43,385 nucleotides of DNA from an uncultured Lachnospiraceae bacterium. Lineage in GTDB: Bacteria; Bacillota; Clostridia; Lachnospirales; Lachnospiraceae. The number at the start of each line of letters is the position of its first letter. Positions within the stretch are counted from its first letter, which is position 1. Below, one piece after another: positions 42,158 through 43,385 of this stretch. Under the pieces are notes generated by a model. The model was not told the origin of the DNA. It saw only the letters and a list, made by a program, of their open reading frames with translations, and searched no databases. Where the stretch lies: positions 1 to 43,385 of the forward strand of contig CAJTMC010000033.1 in assembly GCA_910577115.1 (NCBI GenBank). The letters are read 5' to 3'. Both the position numbers and the translations under genes were made by a program.

Positions 42158-42836
42158 TCACACACTTATAAAACTTTCTTGATCTGATATTGATACATAT
42201 CGGAATAAATATTGTCTGAATATTGAGGCGTCAGCCTGCCATCCAGTGCGCCAGCCCTTATACCTCTTTTCTTCCGGCAGGCTGTCAAACTGCTTCTGGT
42301 GGAGCTGTTCCAGTTCTTTTAAATAATTCTGCTCTGTCTCCCGCAGGACTGCATTGTACTGTTCAATATATTCCCGCCAGTTTTTATCCTTCCGGTCGTA
42401 TGCGTTGTGGAGATTCCCATATGCTTTCCTGACGGCGTCAGTCTTTTCGTGCTCCTTATTTTGGGAAACATGGAAACTGATCTTATAATAATCATCCGGG
42501 GAAACTTCCTCCCCGTTTCCGTTTTCTACCTTGATGCAATATTTGTTGGTCCGGATATCCCAAGCAGGGATGTTCAGCTTCTTCCGCCCCTCGCCGTCCC
42601 ACGCTGCCTTCCCCACTTGGCTGCCGTATTCATCATATAGGGTAAGGTCGTAATCACAGCCCTTCGGCATATCAAAGTAAGCTTCAACGCCAAAGTAATT
42701 CCGTTGGAAGTTTATTTTTTCGCATTTTCCCTTCAAAAAAAGCTCTGTATTCTTTTATTGTCATTAAATATACAGGCTTATCACGAAAAGCCGCTCCATA
42801 TGCAGAACCTGCATCATTTACTGAAGTAACTCCCAT
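42158..42836 (-). pseudogene. Frameshifted gene with a secreted-domain-like beta region
   Basis: A good ribosome binding site (GGAGG, 7 bases before) starts a frame at 42836: MGVTSVNDAGSAYGAAFRDK then PVYLMTIKEYRAFFEGKM, which stops after 50 codons. A second frame, offset by one base at a run of seven T (minus strand), opens near the end of the first and runs to 42158 (about 192 residues). It contains NYFGVEAYFDMPKGCDYDLT and LYDEYGSQVGKAAWDGEGRK, resembling the pre-peptidase C-terminal-type beta domain, and then charged helices. Near its end a third frame ending at 42166 reads more naturally (LTPQYSDNIYSDMYQYQIKK), suggesting another frameshift. The first part resembles the start of DUF6033-like genes. 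Decay or fusion of two genes both fit. Confidence 0.55.
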
Positions 42837-42884
42837 TTCAAATCCTCCATTGTTTTACTATAGCCGCCCCTCAGAGCCGCATCC

Positions 42885-42918
42885 GCTCCCTCGTAATAAG
42901 TCCGAGCGGTTCATTACC
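42885..42918. repeat. 34-base direct repeat, copy 2
   Basis: Same orientation as the copy at 39276-39309, differing at two positions. Here the hairpin arms are longer (CCGCTC ... GAGCGG). The minus strand reads GGAGGTA then ATG AAC CGC, so it may also start a short frame. It lies in the 189-base gap 42837-43025, otherwise featureless. Confidence 0.8.
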
Positions 42919-43025
42919 TCCATGCAGACATACCGCCTAACTTCCCCTTATGCAACAGCCCTCTGTCGGTCAGTGCCATATCTGCCCCTTGCAGTATACC
43001 TAAGCAGTCTGCTACGGAATATTTC

Positions 43026-43385
43026 TTACGCCTTTATATCAAAACTTACCCCTGTAGGCACTGATGTACCAGAAAACGCTGCTATGAGATTCTGCGTAAC
43101 GCTTTTCATATCTATGCCCGTGGCAGATACTGTGAACGATTCTGCTTCTCCATCTTCCGTCAGTTTATCCATCTGCTCTTTTCTTTCTGCCCGCCGTTTC
43201 GCTGCTTTTTCTTCTAAATTTTTTCTCTCCTCACGCTTTTTTTCTAATCTTTCTTTCTGCCTTTTTTCTGTATTCAGTATGGATGCGCTTTCTTTTGAGC
43301 CGCTGGTTCTTGTTGAACCACTACAGGAGCATTGCATACTTCCATCTGCATTGATCCTCACAGCAAACCCATGTATCTCAATACC
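43026..43385 (-). CDS. DUF6033-like protein (N-terminus beyond window)
   Basis: An open frame runs into the right edge of the window; its first 8 visible codons are GIEIHGFA before a GTG at 43361, so the true start is outside. About 119 residues are visible. INADGSMQCSCSGSTRTSG is followed by a strongly charged, probably coiled-coil segment (KRQKERLEKKREERKNLEEK and KRRAERKEQMDKL), then VSATGIDMKSVTQNL and a C-terminal SFDIKA. This layout matches what I remember as DUF6033, uncharacterised Firmicutes proteins. Two further uncharacterised genes at 39391-40811 may belong to the same functional group. Confidence 0.7.
   Translation of the reverse strand, partial: GIEIHGFAVRINADGSMQCSCSGSTRTSGSKESASILNTEKRQKERLEKKREERKNLEEKAAKRRAERKEQMDKLTEDGEAESFTVSATGIDMKSVTQNLIAAFSGTSVPTGVSFDIKA

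Noticed and set aside
42887..42911. Short ORF starting MNRSDLLRGSG in repeat copy 2
   Set aside because: The GGAGG is only two bases before the ATG and the frame closes after 18 codons; treated as repeat sequence.
1..43385. CRISPR arrays, tRNA and rRNA genes
   Set aside because: Searched by eye for regularly spaced repeats, tRNA TTC-arm/CCA ends and rRNA blocks; none seen.

Overview
The window looks like a chromosomal segment of a Gram-positive Clostridia, most likely a Lachnospiraceae member. The signs are AGGAGG-type ribosome binding sites, short intergenic gaps, moderate GC, a Trp T-box, HemZ, a BMP lipoprotein-ABC nucleoside-type transporter, and uncharacterised families (DUF5716, DUF5717, DUF6033-like, DUF6075-like) that I associate with this group. 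Every gene I accept is on the minus strand, so the text reads from high to low coordinates along transcription. No tRNA, rRNA or CRISPR array was seen.

Layout. Bases 1-1990 hold a truncated TetR regulator with a clear autoregulatory promoter/operator, then relics of an integrative conjugative element (a frameshifted, chimeric ParA and a DUF6075-like gene). Bases 1993-7171 are an apt-rel-(MBL hydrolase)-hemZ operon: purine salvage, stringent response, hydrolase and coproporphyrinogen oxidation. Bases 7255-10402 are a Trk/Ktr potassium uptake operon (trkA-trkH-small orf). Bases 10496-17272 are a complete trpEGDCFBA operon behind a tryptophan-specific T-box. Bases 17686-19141 hold a YfcE-type phosphodiesterase and a patatin-like hydrolase. 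Bases 19603-24594 encode a BMP-family lipoprotein and its ABC ATPase and two permeases, with a terminator-like hairpin after the lipoprotein gene. Bases 25149-30520 are purC-purF-purB-purA.

Bases 30684-37699 are the most intriguing stretch: four consecutive, tightly spaced genes encoding a 1208-residue protein (two N-terminal beta domains plus a long helical solenoid; DUF5717), a divergent Hsp70/actin-fold protein (DUF5716), a TPR protein, and a double-spanning coiled-coil membrane protein. They share one promoter and appear to form an uncharacterised membrane-linked chaperone-like or scaffold system.

Bases 37763-43385 form a decayed accessory region: a PEBP/YbhB protein, an apparently truncated orphan gene, a pair of uncharacterised EF-hand-like/Lachnospiraceae proteins, and then a graveyard of fused fragments (FtsX-type permease, ABC ATPase, VirD4/TraG coupling protein, a frameshifted secreted-domain-like gene). 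Two copies of a 34-bp repeat lie 3.6 kb apart around much of it. The window closes inside a DUF6033-like gene.
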